Source: QHXW01 sp035297145
Lineage (GTDB): Bacteria > Acidobacteriota > Terriglobia > Bryobacterales > Bryobacteraceae
Reading direction: 5' to 3'
Assembly: GCA_035297145.1 (NCBI GenBank)
Contig: DATGZN010000063.1
Span: forward strand, 62,001 to 126,000
Length of the DNA: 64,000 bases
Numbering within the stretch: the first letter of the stretch is position 1; each line of letters starts with the position of its first letter. A program made the translations under genes and the position numbers. The notes below the pieces were generated by a model that saw only the letters and a list, made by a program, of their open reading frames with translations, searched no databases and was not told the origin of the DNA. Of the stretch, positions 8,004 to 16,126 are shown in pieces.

Positions 8004-8273
8004 TTACCGGTACGCGTCTCGTCGCACGTGGATCGTGGTTATAAAGACCACTGTCGGACTGATTTCATAAAAGATGCGATAAGGCCCGATCCGATACCTC
8101 CAGGTTGGCGGGCTATAGTTGCTGAGACGTTTGATATTTGGTCCGCTGAATGGATTTTCGCGCAGGAGCGGGTAGACAGAACTTGCCAGCTTCTTGCGAA
8201 TCCGTCTCGGCTCGGATGGGGGCAGGTTCGACAACTGCCTTCGAAATTCGCCAGCCTCAGCGATTGTGAACAA
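8004..8273 (-). CDS. RelE/ParE-type toxin
   Basis: An 89-residue small basic protein with the RelE/ParE fold pattern: N-terminal helices with basic residues (LPPSEPRRIRKKLASSVY), then NIKRLSNYSPPTWRYRIGPY and the final strand VVFITTIHVRRDAYR. RelE-type members cut mRNA at the ribosome; ParE-type members poison gyrase. Which applies here is not clear from sequence. It overlaps the antitoxin frame by 17 bases, the normal arrangement of antitoxin first. The frame is intact, unlike the two deleted toxins elsewhere in the window. Confidence 0.85.
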   Translation of the reverse strand: MFTIAEAGEFRRQLSNLPPSEPRRIRKKLASSVYPLLRENPFSGPNIKRLSNYSPPTWRYRIGPYRIFYEISPTVVFITTIHVRRDAYR

Positions 8274-8505
8274 TCGTGTATCGGCCTTTTCTGACGTCAG
8301 CCGATCCGGCCTTCAAGCTCTTCATGAGTTCTTTGTCCGCCCGAATAGTTGCCATTTCACGCTCATCAACGAACTCTGATTCTTCGAGGAAACGCAGAGT
8401 GGCGGTCTCCATAAAGTTCGAGATCGGCCGGTTATCGGCTTGAGCTGCGGCTCGAATGCGCTTGTATTCGTCTTCACCCAAGCGGATGGTTACTACCTTA
8501 GACAT
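8257..8505 (-). CDS. Ribbon-helix-helix antitoxin
   Basis: An 82-residue protein whose N-terminus SKVVTIRLGEDEYKRI is a ribbon-helix-helix DNA-binding segment; the following helix is RPISNFMETATLRFLEES. The C-terminal half is acidic then basic (DVRKGRYTIVHNR) and probably wraps the toxin. It is encoded directly upstream of the RelE/ParE toxin with overlap. Two AGAATACA units lie just upstream of its start, suited to autoregulation. Confidence 0.85.
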   Translation of the reverse strand: MSKVVTIRLGEDEYKRIRAAAQADNRPISNFMETATLRFLEESEFVDEREMATIRADKELMKSLKAGSADVRKGRYTIVHNR

Positions 8506-8511
8506 ACCAAT

Positions 8512-8529
8512 AGAATACAGCAGAATACA
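8512..8529 (-). promoter_or_regulatory. Likely antitoxin operator: two AGAATACA units 10 bp apart
   Basis: AGAATACA at 8512-8519 and again at 8522-8529 lie 7-24 bases upstream of the antitoxin start. RHH proteins commonly bind such direct repeats spaced one helical turn apart. Binding is inferred. Confidence 0.5.
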
Positions 8530-8535
8530 AAGGAA

Positions 8536-9063
8536 TCAGAGAGGAGCATAGAACGCCAGCGCATTATCCCCCTGTTTCAGCGTCCGAGTTTTCCGAAGCG
8601 AACCGTAGGACTCGGCGGGCACAAAGCGCACGGAATGCTGGACGATCACCAGGGGCGGCGGACTCTCGCCCAGCGCTGTTAGTACGGCGGCGTATTCAGT
8701 TTCACGAGTGTACGGCGGGTCGAGAAATACGATATCGGCTGCGTGATTTCTGAGAGCCGAGGTCGCGGCAGCTCTTACTAGCAATGCACGATCCGTAATT
8801 CCCAAACTTGCCAGATTTTCGCGAATCACTACGGCCGCGTTCTTGCTTCGTTCGATGAAGATGACACGCGCGGCGCCGCGGCTCAAAGCTTCGATGCCCA
8901 CGGAGCCTGTGCCCGCGTAGGCATCCAGGAAAATTGCGCCCTCAAGGCGCGAGCCGAGAATATCAAACAGCGTTTCGCGAAGGCGGTCCGGTGTGGGGCG
9001 CGTGTCACGCCCAGGGATGGATTTCAAGCGGCGGGAGCGAAATTCGCCGCCAATGACGCGCAC
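8536..9063 (-). CDS. rsmD: 16S rRNA (guanine966-N2)-methyltransferase RsmD
   Basis: A 175-residue class I methyltransferase. It begins MRVIGGEFRSRRLKSIPG and has RPTPDRLRETLFDIL, the family signature. The SAM-binding glycine motif is FLDAYAGTGSVGIEALSRGA, and the catalytic motif is FLDPPYTRE. It modifies G966 of 16S rRNA on the assembled small subunit. It starts one base after the recG stop codon, so the two are surely cotranscribed. Length and motifs are complete. Confidence 0.93.
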   Translation of the reverse strand: MRVIGGEFRSRRLKSIPGRDTRPTPDRLRETLFDILGSRLEGAIFLDAYAGTGSVGIEALSRGAARVIFIERSKNAAVVIRENLASLGITDRALLVRAAATSALRNHAADIVFLDPPYTRETEYAAVLTALGESPPPLVIVQHSVRFVPAESYGSLRKTRTLKQGDNALAFYAPL

Positions 9064-11163
9064 TTATCCCACCTCGACCAGTCCGTAGCGGCGTTTCCAG
9101 TGGCCGTGCACGTATTCCATGGCGCGTTCGAACTCAGCGCCGGCGGGCCGCTCGCCGAGGAATTCCGTCGCGGCGTTACGGGCAGCCACCAGAATCTCCT
9201 GATCGCGCAGAATATTCGCGACGCGCAGCGCCGGCAGGCCCGATTGCTTTGTTCCGAAGAATTCACCCGGGCCACGCAGCTTCAGGTCCATCTCCGCGAT
9301 CTGAAAGCCGTCGTTGGTGTCCACCATGGTACGAATCCGCTCGCGCGCGGCATCGTTGATGCGCTCGGTCACCAGGATGCAATAACTCTGCTCGGCGCCG
9401 CGGCCCACGCGGCCGCGAAGCTGATGCAGTTGCGCCAGTCCGAAACGCTCCGCCTGCTCGATGACCATCACGGTAGCATTCGGCACGTCCACGCCGACTT
9501 CAATCACCGTGGTCGAGACCAAGACTTGCGTGCGGCCCTGTTTGAACTCGTCCATCGCGGATTCCTTTTCGGACGCCGGCAAGCGGCCGTGCAACAGACC
9601 AACGGTCAAATCCGGAAATACTTCACGAGACAGATGGGCATACATCTTCTCGGCGGCCTTCATGGCCTGCGTTTCGGATTCCTCGATCACCGGGTACACG
9701 ACGTACGCCTGCCGCCCCTGGCTGATCTGCTTTTTCAGGAAGCTGTAAACTCCCTCGACATGATCCGCGGTTACGTGCTTCGTGACAATCGGCCTGCGTC
9801 CGGGCGGCAGTTCGTCGATGACCGAAACATCGAGATCTCCGTAGACAGTCAGTGCCAGAGTTCGCGGAATCGGGGTCGCGGTCATCACCAGAACGTCCGG
9901 GTGAACCCCCTTGTGCGCCAGACCCAAACGTTGCATCACGCCAAATCGGTGCTGCTCGTCGACGATGGCGAGGCCCAGCTTACGGAACTCGACATTCTTC
10001 TCCAGCAGCGCGTGCGTGCCGACCGCCACGTGCACCAACCCCTCGGCCAGCAGCTTCTTGAGCTGCACCTTTTCGCGATCGCTGAACGACCCGGTGAGCA
10101 GCGCGACCACATAGCCAAGCTTCGCCAGCAGCGGCTTCAAATACGAGAAATGCTGCGCGGCTAGAATTTCCGTGGGCGCGAGCATGGCCACCTGATATCC
10201 GTTCTCAATGGCGATGACCGCGGCTTCCGCTGCCACGATAGTCTTGCCGCTGCCGACGTCACCTTGCAACAGCCTGTGCATAGGCCGCGGCGCTGCCATG
10301 TCGCGCGCAATCTCTCCCAGCACGCGCTTCTGTGCACCAGTGGGTTTGAACGGCAGCATGATTTTGATCCGTCCACGGACACTCTCATTCAGTTCGAAGG
10401 CGATTCCAGCCTGTTCCCGGGCTTTACCTCGGCGCACCAGCAGTCCGCATTCCAGCCAGAAGAATTCCTCGAAGATCAGGCGGAACTGGGCGGGCGACCG
10501 GAACGCGTTCAGCAAGCGTAAATCTGAATCGGCGGGTGGAAAGTGCATGTGACGGACGGCGCTCCATCGGTCAAGCAATTTGAAACGCGAGCGAAGACTT
10601 TCGGGCAAATGGTCCTTCAGCGGCGCGATCTGGCCGAAAGCGCGATGCACGATCGTCCGGATCGCGCGCGTGTTCACTTTGGAAATAGCTTCGTAAACCG
10701 GCACCACCCGGCCTACGTGCAGCGCCGCCTCGGCGTCGTCATCTTCATCTGAAAGGATTTCGAACTCGGGATGCACCATTGCGAGCTCGCCCGTGTAGTT
10801 GTCGAACTCGATTTTTCCGAACAGCGCCAGGCGCCGCCCCGGCTCCAGAGTCTTCGCCAGATACTCGCCGTGAAACCACTTGGCGTGCAGAATCGTGCGC
10901 GAGGAATCGCTGAACGTGGCTTCGAAGAGGCCCAGATTGCGCCTGCGAAAGCCCGCTACGCGCGCCGATCGCACCTCAGCCACTACGGTCGCCATCTCGC
11001 CTGGTGCAAGCTGCGCGATGGTTTTCATATTGCTGCGATCTTCGTAGCGAAAGGGGACGTAAGAGAGCAGGTCTTCGACCGTGAGCAGACCTTTGGACTC
11101 CAGCATGGCTGCGCGCGCGGGACCTACGCCTTTGACGTAAGTAAGCGGAGTTGAAAGGTCCAC
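9064..11163 (-). CDS. recG: ATP-dependent DNA helicase RecG
   Basis: A 699-residue helicase that reverses stalled forks and branch-migrates Holliday junctions. The N-terminal wedge OB-fold is present (TVVAEVRSARVAGFRRRNLG region). Helicase motifs are Walker A LLQGDVGSGKT, DExH-type VDEQHRFG, motif III VMTATPIPRTL, and motif VI QLRGRVGRG. The start is GTG at 11163, giving MDLSTPLTYVKGVGPARA, a normal RecG N-terminus. It is followed without a gap by rsmD. The divergent Gfo/Idh-like gene begins 27 bases away. Confidence 0.95.
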   Translation of the reverse strand: MDLSTPLTYVKGVGPARAAMLESKGLLTVEDLLSYVPFRYEDRSNMKTIAQLAPGEMATVVAEVRSARVAGFRRRNLGLFEATFSDSSRTILHAKWFHGEYLAKTLEPGRRLALFGKIEFDNYTGELAMVHPEFEILSDEDDDAEAALHVGRVVPVYEAISKVNTRAIRTIVHRAFGQIAPLKDHLPESLRSRFKLLDRWSAVRHMHFPPADSDLRLLNAFRSPAQFRLIFEEFFWLECGLLVRRGKAREQAGIAFELNESVRGRIKIMLPFKPTGAQKRVLGEIARDMAAPRPMHRLLQGDVGSGKTIVAAEAAVIAIENGYQVAMLAPTEILAAQHFSYLKPLLAKLGYVVALLTGSFSDREKVQLKKLLAEGLVHVAVGTHALLEKNVEFRKLGLAIVDEQHRFGVMQRLGLAHKGVHPDVLVMTATPIPRTLALTVYGDLDVSVIDELPPGRRPIVTKHVTADHVEGVYSFLKKQISQGRQAYVVYPVIEESETQAMKAAEKMYAHLSREVFPDLTVGLLHGRLPASEKESAMDEFKQGRTQVLVSTTVIEVGVDVPNATVMVIEQAERFGLAQLHQLRGRVGRGAEQSYCILVTERINDAARERIRTMVDTNDGFQIAEMDLKLRGPGEFFGTKQSGLPALRVANILRDQEILVAARNAATEFLGERPAGAEFERAMEYVHGHWKRRYGLVEVG

Positions 11164-11177
11164 TGAAAAATTAAGTG

Positions 11178-11183
11178 TACAAT
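11178..11183 (+). promoter_or_regulatory. -10 box TACAAT giving a probable leaderless transcript
   Basis: TACAAT is separated from the ATG at 11191 by 7 bases, so transcription would begin at or next to the start codon. No Shine-Dalgarno sequence is present. Confidence 0.45.
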
Positions 11184-11190
11184 GCCCACA

Positions 11191-12129
11191 ATGAAATTTT
11201 GCGTTCTTCTCTTGTCACTTGGTCCTATGTGTACCGCAGCCGAGATCCGGCTCGGCATCATCGGCACCGACACCTCACACGTCATCGCGTTCACCGAGAT
11301 GTTGAATAATCCCACTTCGCCCGATTACGTGCCCGGGGCTCGCGTCGTAGCAGCTTACAAAGGTGGAAGCCCGGATGTGGAATCGAGCTACAAGCGCGTG
11401 GATAAGTTCGCCGAAGAGCTGAGCACAAAATGGAAGGTTGAGCTGGTCTCGGATATCGCTACGTTGTGCCGCAAAGTCGACGGCGTGCTGCTCGAAAGCG
11501 GAGATGGCCGCGTGCATCTCGCCCAGATTAAGCCGGTGATCGCCGCTGGCAAGCCGGTGTTCATCGATAAACCTCTGGCCTCAACGCTCGATGATGCGCG
11601 CGAAATTGCGCGCCTGGCGAAGCAAGCCGGCGTGCCCTGGTTCAGTGCGTCCTCGCTGCGTTTCGCCGAAATCGCCACCAGCTTGAAGTTTCCTGATATT
11701 ACGAGTGCTATCACCTGGGGCCCCGGACCGCTCGAGCCGCACCATCAGCTCGACCTTTCCTGGTATGCGATTCATGCCGTCGAGCTGCTATACACACTGA
11801 TGGGCACGGGGTGCGAAGAGGTGACGCGCACTTATACGCCTGATAGCGATGTAGTGGTTGGCAAGTGGAAAGGTGGGCGCCTTGGAACGGTCCAGGCGCT
11901 TCGGCCATACGGTCACTTCGGCGCGGTTGTGTTCCGGCCGGAGGAAAAGGTGAATCAGAGCGACCCCAAAGCCACGGACAGCTACCATCCATTGGTGGTC
12001 GAAATCATAAAATTCTTTGAAACCAAGCAACCGCCTTTTCCGAACGAGGAGACCCTCGAGATTTTCGCGTTCATGGACGCTGCGCAGCGTAGCAAAGAAG
12101 CCGGCGGCGCACCCATGAAGCTGAGGTGA
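11191..12129 (+). CDS. Exported Gfo/Idh/MocA-family protein
   Basis: A 312-residue protein with a Sec-type signal (MKFCVLLLSLGPMCTAAE), then a Rossmann-like EIRLGIIGTDTSHVIAF. The segment VFIDKPLASTLDDAREI corresponds to the family's EKP motif with Asp for Glu (DKP). It lacks the classic GxGxxG (it is GIIGTDTS), so NAD binding may be weak. The C-terminal domain looks shorter than usual. The substrate is unknown; family members oxidise sugars or act in glycan breakdown. The start at 11191 is chosen over ATG 11182 because of the signal peptide and -10 box position. Confidence 0.75.
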   Translation: MKFCVLLLSLGPMCTAAEIRLGIIGTDTSHVIAFTEMLNNPTSPDYVPGARVVAAYKGGSPDVESSYKRVDKFAEELSTKWKVELVSDIATLCRKVDGVLLESGDGRVHLAQIKPVIAAGKPVFIDKPLASTLDDAREIARLAKQAGVPWFSASSLRFAEIATSLKFPDITSAITWGPGPLEPHHQLDLSWYAIHAVELLYTLMGTGCEEVTRTYTPDSDVVVGKWKGGRLGTVQALRPYGHFGAVVFRPEEKVNQSDPKATDSYHPLVVEIIKFFETKQPPFPNEETLEIFAFMDAAQRSKEAGGAPMKLR

Positions 12130-12189
12130 CGCTCCAGCAAGCTCGCTTTTTTGGCCATGCTATTCTGAAATCCGGAGTAGGCTGGGCCA

Positions 12190-13014
12190 ATGCGTTTGAG
12201 AAGCATCCTCGTTGCCGGCGCGCTGGGTGTGTCTTTTTTGGGCGTGGTCTACGCCTTCCAGAGGCCTTGGAAGGAGTATCCTGGCGCCGAATACGAAAAC
12301 TTCCCCATTCCTCCCGACTATCAGGACAAAGCCGAGTGGGTGTTCGCGCGCCTCATGTATCCGGCCATCCCGGTGCACGGTCTGCGCGGCAATCCGGATT
12401 GGCAGCATGGCCGCGCCAACTGGACCATCGACTACCCCCGCTCCGACCGTCATCTTTCCGCTGCCATCCGCCGCCTCACCCGCATTCACGCGCGGTCGGT
12501 CGAGCAGTGTGTCAATCTCGATGACGGCGATGAGGTCTATCACTGGCCGTTTCTCTATGCGGTCGAAGTGGGCTACTGGGCGCTCACGGATAGCCAAGTC
12601 GCAAAAATGCGCGATTATCTGATGCGCGGCGGCTTTTTCATGTGTGACGACTTCCACGGCACCTCCGAGTGGGAAGTCTTTAATGCCAGCATGAAAAAGA
12701 TCTTTCCCGATCGCCCCATCGTCGATTTGCAAAACACGGACCAGATCTATCACACAATTTACGATCTGAGCGATCGTTACCAGGTTCCCGGTGAGCAGTT
12801 TGTCCATACCGGCCTCGCCTACGAGCACGATGGCTACAAGGCAGACTGGAAGGGCATCTACGACGATAAGGGCCGCCTCATGGTCGCCATCTGCCACAAC
12901 ATGGACCTGGGCGACTCCTGGGAGCACGCCGATAATCCCGAGTACCCGGCGAAGTTTTCCGACCTCGGCCTTCGCATTGGCGTCAATTATGTCGTCTACG
13001 CAATGACCCACTAA
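12190..13014 (+). CDS. DUF4159-type exported protein
   Basis: A 274-residue protein with an N-terminal signal or anchor (residues 4-22, SILVAGALGVSFLGVVYAF) and a body typical of DUF4159: FARLMYPAIPV, then WTIDYPRSDRHLSAAIRRLT, then LRDYLMRGGFF-like MRDYLMRGGFFMCDDFHG and the C-terminal GVNYVVYAMTH. DUF4159 proteins are glutamine-amidotransferase-like folds without known function, common in Acidobacteria and Planctomycetes. It is separated from the preceding gene by 60 bases in the same direction. Confidence 0.75.
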   Translation: MRLRSILVAGALGVSFLGVVYAFQRPWKEYPGAEYENFPIPPDYQDKAEWVFARLMYPAIPVHGLRGNPDWQHGRANWTIDYPRSDRHLSAAIRRLTRIHARSVEQCVNLDDGDEVYHWPFLYAVEVGYWALTDSQVAKMRDYLMRGGFFMCDDFHGTSEWEVFNASMKKIFPDRPIVDLQNTDQIYHTIYDLSDRYQVPGEQFVHTGLAYEHDGYKADWKGIYDDKGRLMVAICHNMDLGDSWEHADNPEYPAKFSDLGLRIGVNYVVYAMTH

Positions 13015-13043
13015 GTACCGGAGCGGCATAAGTTTATTCACAC

Positions 13044-13070
13044 TTAACCTAAACGTAATTGCTTTGTAAC
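13044..13070 (+). promoter_or_regulatory. Pho-box-like 11-bp direct repeats upstream of the OmpR/PhoB-type regulator
   Basis: TTAAC (13044), GTAAT (13055) and GTAAC (13066) are spaced exactly 11 bases apart, the period of PhoB-type tandem half-sites. The array ends 32 bases before the regulator start. Autoregulation is inferred; the units differ from the E. coli consensus. Confidence 0.4.
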
Positions 13071-13102
13071 AATAGACAGGTTATCTTCGGGACGAGGTGA
13101 AC

Positions 13103-13822
13103 ATGAAAACGGTTGCCCTGATTGAGGACGACGCCGACCTGTTCGCGCTGCTGAAGTATAACCTTGAAAAAGAAGGCTTTCGCTTCGCCGGATCCGCGAC
13201 CGGCAAGGGCGCTCTGGAGTTCTGCCGCCGCGAGCGGCCGGACCTTGTAATTCTCGATATCATGCTGCCCGATTCCGACGGCATCGAGATCTGTCGCGGC
13301 ATTCGATCCAGCCCCGACCTGGCGCACATCCCGGTCATCTTTCTCACCGCCCGTGCCTCGGAAAGCGACCGCATCCTGGGCCTGGAGCTCGGCGCCAACG
13401 ATTACGTCGTCAAGCCGTTTTCCCTGCGCGAATTGATTGCCCGGGTTCGCAGCCAGTTGCGGGCGCCGGCGACGCCTACGCGCATTCTGCGGTGTGAAGG
13501 CCTGGAGCTTGATCGCGATAGCTGCCGAGTCCGCCTGCACAATAAGACGCTCACCCTCACGGCTACCGAGTTTCGCCTGTTGGAGTTTCTGATGAGCCGC
13601 CCCGGTGTCGTGTTCAGCCGCGAGCAACTGCTCGATTACGTTTGGGGTGTGGACCGCGCTGTCACCGATCGCACCGTCGACGTGCACATCCTGCGCCTCC
13701 GTCAAAAGGTGGAAGCTGACCCCGCCAGTCCGTCACTCATTCGCTCCGTCCGGGGCTTCGGCTACCTGTTCGATTCAAACGCAAGTGACGCCGAGGCCAC
13801 GCAGGCTACGGCCAAGGTTTAA
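13103..13822 (+). CDS. OmpR/PhoB-family response regulator
   Basis: A 239-residue regulator. Receiver domain residues 1-120: acidic pair EDDAD, phosphoacceptor Asp in VILDIMLPDSDG, Thr/Ser in PVIFLTARASESD, and Lys in DYVVKPFSLREL. Winged-helix output residues 130-225, with ALTLTATEFRLLEFLM-like TLTLTATEFRLLEF and the recognition region TVDVHILRLRQKVE. The start is ATG 13103, with GAGG five bases upstream. The sequence resembles PhoB more than other members (VVFSREQLLDYVWG). No partner histidine kinase lies next to it. Upstream 11-bp repeats could be its own binding site. Confidence 0.88.
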   Translation: MKTVALIEDDADLFALLKYNLEKEGFRFAGSATGKGALEFCRRERPDLVILDIMLPDSDGIEICRGIRSSPDLAHIPVIFLTARASESDRILGLELGANDYVVKPFSLRELIARVRSQLRAPATPTRILRCEGLELDRDSCRVRLHNKTLTLTATEFRLLEFLMSRPGVVFSREQLLDYVWGVDRAVTDRTVDVHILRLRQKVEADPASPSLIRSVRGFGYLFDSNASDAEATQATAKV

Positions 13823-13833
13823 GCGCCGCCATA

Positions 13834-14505
13834 TCAACCAAGTCGCTCGGCGTTGTAAAGCGCCCGCGTGTGTTTGGCCGTCGCCACCACCAACATGACG
13901 CTCATCCCCGCAATGCCCGAGGCGCCACCGATGTCGAACAATCGCCAATCCGTCCCCGCCACGTGCGCGTCGGGATGCCACAGCAACGCAACGCTCCCGA
14001 TGGCGAGCAGAATGCGCAGCTCCGTCGGACTGAATTTCCAAAAGGAAATCTGGAACGTGCCGAGCGTGTACGTCGCCAGGTACACCTCGATTGATAGCAT
14101 CAGGTAAGCGATCAGCAGGCCGAGAGCGATGCGCTCGCTCATGAAACCGGAGAGAGCGAGGCCGCCCAATAGGAACAGCGCGCCAAACGCGTCCACCACA
14201 TGGTCGACATAGAATCCGTATCGCGGACGCTGCCGGTTGCGCACGCGAGCGAGCGTCCCGTCCAGGCTGTCACCCAACCAGTTAAGCGCCAGGCAAACGA
14301 TCACGCCGTAAAGTCCCACGGGATTCGAACGCGCCCACCAGTAACTCAAACCCGCGCCCAGCAGTGCAACTAGTCCCAGAGCCGTCAGATGATCGGAGTT
14401 AATCCACGCCGGCGCGTGCTGCGCTAACCAAAGCAAACATCGCTTCTCCAATGGCGCCAAAAAACTCTGCTGTTCCCGCTTGGCTTCCTGAAAAGCAGCT
14501 CCCAT
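13834..14505 (-). CDS. CDP-alcohol phosphatidyltransferase
   Basis: A 223-residue multi-span membrane enzyme. The family signature DG(x)2AR(x)nG(x)3D(x)3D reads DSLDGTLARVRNRQ and then YGFYVDHVVD (residues about 79-104), with every Asp present. About six hydrophobic spans are visible. It transfers a phosphatidyl group from CDP-diacylglycerol to an alcohol; the acceptor cannot be read from sequence. An inositol-phosphate synthase gene exists 19 kb away, so inositol lipid synthesis is a thought but not supported by linkage. Its first codons are part of the duplicated block repeated at 15.95 kb. Confidence 0.85.
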   Translation of the reverse strand: MGAAFQEAKREQQSFLAPLEKRCLLWLAQHAPAWINSDHLTALGLVALLGAGLSYWWARSNPVGLYGVIVCLALNWLGDSLDGTLARVRNRQRPRYGFYVDHVVDAFGALFLLGGLALSGFMSERIALGLLIAYLMLSIEVYLATYTLGTFQISFWKFSPTELRILLAIGSVALLWHPDAHVAGTDWRLFDIGGASGIAGMSVMLVVATAKHTRALYNAERLG

Positions 14506-14669
14506 ACTCTTGTCTACGCAGACAGTGCGGCGGGGTTCCGTCGATGTAGGGGCCGGGCACGCCCGGCCTATTCACTCACGATCGCAAAACGCCCTGGCAC
14601 GGGCGTTTCGGTGCCATCGGAATCCAGGAACAGCGTGTCCAGCAGACGGCGCGTCCCAGAATTAAGCAC
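14481..14669. repeat. Imperfect direct duplication, copy 1
   Basis: This block covers the first codons of the phosphatidyltransferase gene, its upstream DNA, and a remnant of the ttcA 3' end. It aligns with 15952-16126 through blocks such as CATACTCTTGTCTACG versus CATACTTTTGTCTACG and a shared GCATCGGAATCCAG-type stretch. Copy 1 also holds a perfect hairpin GGCCGGGC/GCCCGGCC (14551-14568) that copy 2 lacks. Confidence 0.75.
14568..14669 (-). pseudogene. Remnant of a ttcA 3' end
   Basis: Read leftward, this segment encodes TRRLLDTLFLDSDGTETPV followed by a stretch ending FAIVSE and a TAG stop. The intact TtcA ends KRLLDTRYLDSDATEVPV then HFPIVSE and stop. About 32 codons remain; everything upstream is missing. 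It marks an old duplication around the inserted lipoprotein segment. Confidence 0.75.
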
Positions 14670-14786
14670 GGAGAACCTCTGTGCACTCGCGGGGTGGTGG
14701 CGGACCGCGGCAAGGCCCGTCGGGTCGTCAACTTCAAGGCTTCTTAATCTGATATGCTCAATTCCGTAAAGCGGCCTAGTGATTTG

Positions 14787-15638
14787 ATGCGTACTCGCAT
14801 CGTTAGATGGATCGCTTACCTCTGCAGTTGTGTGGTTCTTTGCTCATGTGGAGCGCCATCAACCACAAAGTCTGAGCCTCCGCGTCGCTACGCCTTACCG
14901 GGCACAATCACGTTGACGGCATCAGCAGCCCGGGACATTAGCGATGGAACCGTCATCGAAGGAACAACCAACCTTCCGGACGGCACGAAGTTAGGCGTCG
15001 AAATGATGAGTGGAGATCGGGCCACAGCGCAGGACTTTCACGTATTCGTGGCGTCCGGGATTTTTCGTTCCGGTGGCTTCCGAAAGGGCGCAATTCCGCT
15101 GCCACCTGGTAGGCAGAAGGTTCATATCTTCACGCACTTCAACACGAATTGGCAAACGCCAACCATTCTGGATTTAGTGGGGGATGGCGGTAGCAAATTC
15201 AAGCCATCAGACGTGATTCATTCTGAGGATCCTCAACTCATCGACGGCGAAAAGATACTCGAATACACGGCCACCCTTATTATTCCACCGCTTGGCAGTG
15301 TTTCGACCGAGAGCAACGTGCGGGCGGAGATGATGCCAGCCGACAAGGCGATTGCGATCGCCAAAAAGGCCGTGCTGGTCGTAGATGGGAATCGGTCGTC
15401 AGAGACGGTCGAAGGGGGTCTGAACTATTATTTTCGGTTTCCCGGCATTCGCGCAGGAAATGGATGGAGTGCCACACAGACAGCTCCAAGTACGTTCAAT
15501 GTCTCAGTGGATTTCGTCAACACCGTCAATGGACAAGAACAGCACGAATCAGCGGTGTGGGAAGTGAACACCGTAACGAAGAAGGTTCTCTACCGAAATA
15601 AGAACGCCAAGAGGTTTAGCTGGATACCTGCGAAGTAG
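14787..15638 (+). CDS. Putative lipoprotein, unrecognised
   Basis: A 283-residue protein from ATG 14787. The N-terminus MRTRIVRWIAYLCSCVVLCS ends in a plausible lipobox (LCSC) followed by GAPSTTKSE. The body looks like beta-sandwich modules: TITLTASAARDISDGTVIEG, and a later AEMMPADKAIAIAKKAVLVVDG segment resembling a PepSY-like or helical repeat. No family is recognised. Base composition is visibly lower in GC than in neighbouring genes, and the gene lies between the two copies of an old duplication, so acquisition by transfer is likely. Confidence 0.65.
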   Translation: MRTRIVRWIAYLCSCVVLCSCGAPSTTKSEPPRRYALPGTITLTASAARDISDGTVIEGTTNLPDGTKLGVEMMSGDRATAQDFHVFVASGIFRSGGFRKGAIPLPPGRQKVHIFTHFNTNWQTPTILDLVGDGGSKFKPSDVIHSEDPQLIDGEKILEYTATLIIPPLGSVSTESNVRAEMMPADKAIAIAKKAVLVVDGNRSSETVEGGLNYYFRFPGIRAGNGWSATQTAPSTFNVSVDFVNTVNGQEQHESAVWEVNTVTKKVLYRNKNAKRFSWIPAK

Positions 15639-15696
15639 TCCAAACATGAGCTCACGGCCGTTCCGCAGCAGCCCGAGTTTCGGCTAGGATTACAAA

Positions 15697-15921
15697 ATGG
15701 ATCCTTTTTACGTCGAGAGCGACCCGGCTCCAGATGGAGCGTTAGAAGCTTTCCACGAAGGCCGGACGTTGTGCGACGCTACGGGCCTAGGATATCTGCA
15801 CAGGTTCCTGTCCAAGGCCAACCTGCTCGACGAAGCTGACATACAAAAAAGCGACAGGCAGAACCGAGAAGCTGACGACCTTAAGAAAGTCATCTGCGCT
15901 ACTAAGAAGCACGTGCGTTGA
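15697..15921 (+). CDS. Small hypothetical protein
   Basis: A 74-residue frame, hydrophilic and charged (MDPFYVESDPAPDGALEAFH at the start, a Lys-rich end). TAGGAT ends 6 bases before the ATG, like the leaderless starts elsewhere in the window, and AGGA could also serve as a weak ribosome binding site. It lies in the lower-GC insert. An equally long frame exists on the opposite strand, so coding is uncertain. No family recognised. Confidence 0.4.
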   Translation: MDPFYVESDPAPDGALEAFHEGRTLCDATGLGYLHRFLSKANLLDEADIQKSDRQNREADDLKKVICATKKHVR

Positions 15922-15951
15922 TTAGAGCTCGCCACGCTTTCCTGTCCCCTT

Positions 15952-16126
15952 TTCGGCTTCTTGAAAGCCTGCCCGCATACTTTTGTCTACGATAACCAGA
16001 GGGCTGGGTTCCGATTAGCGCGTAACTTATTCGCTCACAATCGGAAAATGCTCTGCCACGGGCACCTCGGTAGCATCGGAATCCAGATAGCGCGTATCCA
16101 GAAGCCGCTTCGTATCCACGTTCCCC
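15952..16126. repeat. Imperfect direct duplication, copy 2
   Basis: Copy 2 consists of a dead remnant of the phosphatidyltransferase start (minus strand MRAGFQEAEK versus MGAAFQEAKR in the real gene), its upstream DNA, and the true 3' end of ttcA. With copy 1 it brackets about 1.3 kb of lower-GC DNA. Confidence 0.75.

Noticed and set aside
12160..13041. 293-codon minus-strand frame
   Set aside because: Antisense to the DUF4159 gene; composition is that of a shadow frame.
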